8,022 nucleotides of DNA from Pseudomonadaceae bacterium UBA836 (GTDB taxonomy: Bacteria > Pseudomonadota > Gammaproteobacteria > Pseudomonadales > Pseudomonadaceae): positions 1-8,022 of the forward strand of contig DBHE01000244.1 in NCBI GenBank assembly GCA_002296055.1, given 5' to 3'. The notes beneath the pieces are model-generated. The model saw only the letters and a program-made list of their open reading frames with translations. It ran no database searches and was not told the origin of the DNA. Numbering within the stretch: position 1 is the first letter of the stretch; the number at the start of each line of letters is the position of its first letter. A program made the translations under genes and the position numbers. Shown here in pieces: positions 7,367 through 8,022 of this stretch.

Positions 7367-8022
7367 TCAGCGGAGCATGCCGCTGCCGTAACCCTTCAGG
7401 TTAGATTTCTTCAAAAGAGACTCGTACTGCTGAGAAACGAGGTGCGATTGTACTTGCGACATGAAGTCCATAACAACCACTACAACGATCAGCAACGACG
7501 TCCCACCCAGATAGAAGGGCACATTCGCCGATACCACCAGGAACTGCGGCAGCAAGCAGACCGCGGTCATGTACAGGGCACCGAACAGGGTGAGGCGGGT
7601 CAGCACGCTATCAATGTAGCGAGCCGATTGCTCACCGGGACGAATACCCGGAATGAACGCACCGGACTTCTTGAGGTTTTCCGCAACATCCTTCGGATTG
7701 AACATCAAGGCTGTATAGAAGAAGCAGAAGAAAATGATCCCTGCACTAAACAGAATGATATTCAGCGGCTTACCCGGCCCAATTGCCTGCGCGAAGGTTT
7801 GCAGCCATTCCATGTTGTCGCCCTGGGCGAACCAGGTACCCAGCGACGCCGGGAACAACAGGATACTGCTGGCGAAGATGGCCGGGATCACACCCGCCAT
7901 GTTGACCTTGAGGGGCAAATGGCTGGTTTGAGCGGCAAACACCTTGCGACCTTGTTGACGCTTGGCATAGTTGACCGTGATTCTGCGCTGGCCACGCTCG
8001 ACAAACACCACGAACGCGATCA
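7367..8022 (-). CDS. secY: Protein translocase subunit SecY (5' end outside window)
   Basis: Channel-forming subunit of the SecYEG complex in the inner membrane, through which SecA-driven preproteins and ribosome-bound membrane proteins pass. Only the C-terminal 217 residues or so are present, roughly the second half of a protein of about 440; the frame stays open to the window edge. Visible: [20 protein letters not shown] (cytosolic loop), hydrophobic helices such as [35 protein letters not shown] and [12 protein letters not shown], and the loop with [13 protein letters not shown], whose Arg in GIRPG corresponds to the E. coli residue (R357) important for SecA-dependent export. The C-terminus is KGYGSGMLR, a family hallmark. 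It is transcribed toward rpmJ in the spc operon. Confidence 0.98.
   Translation of the reverse strand, partial: IAFVVFVERGQRRITVNYAKRQQGRKVFAAQTSHLPLKVNMAGVIPAIFASSILLFPASLGTWFAQGDNMEWLQTFAQAIGPGKPLNIILFSAGIIFFCFFYTALMFNPKDVAENLKKSGAFIPGIRPGEQSARYIDSVLTRLTLFGALYMTAVCLLPQFLVVSANVPFYLGGTSLLIVVVVVMDFMSQVQSHLVSQQYESLLKKSNLKGYGSGMLR

Noticed and set aside
1..8022. A novel defence, mobile or biosynthetic system hidden in the window
   Set aside because: All coding space is taken by recognised housekeeping genes in expected order. Gaps are 15-160 bases and contain only promoters, ribosome sites and hairpins. No direct-repeat arrays, transposase fragments or attachment-like repeats were seen.

Overview
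This window reads as an ordinary chromosomal housekeeping locus from a gammaproteobacterium of the Pseudomonas group (Pseudomonadaceae). The evidence is the GC-rich coding sequence, an RpoA of 333 residues and UvrA of 944 residues that match the pseudomonad proteins I remember closely, and the gene neighbourhood: an MFS gene divergent from uvrA, with the alpha ribosomal operon beyond it. I cannot name the species. The lack of genes between uvrA and rplQ, where P. aeruginosa carries bfrA and katA, suggests a different lineage of the family.

Layout: (1) Positions 1-1137, minus strand: a YajR-like major facilitator transporter, cut off by the window start so that its C-terminus is missing. (2) 1138-1276: a divergent intergenic region with a good sigma70 promoter and a strong Shine-Dalgarno for uvrA, and no recognisable LexA box. 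(3) 1277-4111, plus strand: complete uvrA, the damage-recognition ATPase of nucleotide excision repair, starting at GTG. (4) 4112-4226: a convergent gap with two hairpins that close uvrA from one side and the ribosomal operon from the other. (5) 4227-7065, minus strand: the alpha operon in transcription order rpsM, rpsK, rpsD, rpoA, rplQ, with gaps of 15-27 bases. (6) 7066-7225: an rpmJ-rpsM gap holding a terminator-like hairpin whose U-rich tail also supplies the -35 box and spacer of a predicted alpha-operon promoter. (7) 7226-8022, minus strand: rpmJ and the 3' part of secY, the end of the spc operon; the secY 5' end lies past the window.

The minus-strand block builds the translation and transcription machinery (small-subunit proteins S13, S11, S4; large-subunit proteins L17 and L36; RNA polymerase alpha) and the SecYEG protein-export channel. 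UvrA and the transporter are separate units sharing only a divergent intergenic region. No mobile element, CRISPR array, tRNA, rRNA or unknown system is visible. The points worth a second look concern transcription signals and local gene content rather than new protein systems. No gene-free stretch exceeds 300 bases; the longest is the 160-base rpmJ-rpsM gap.
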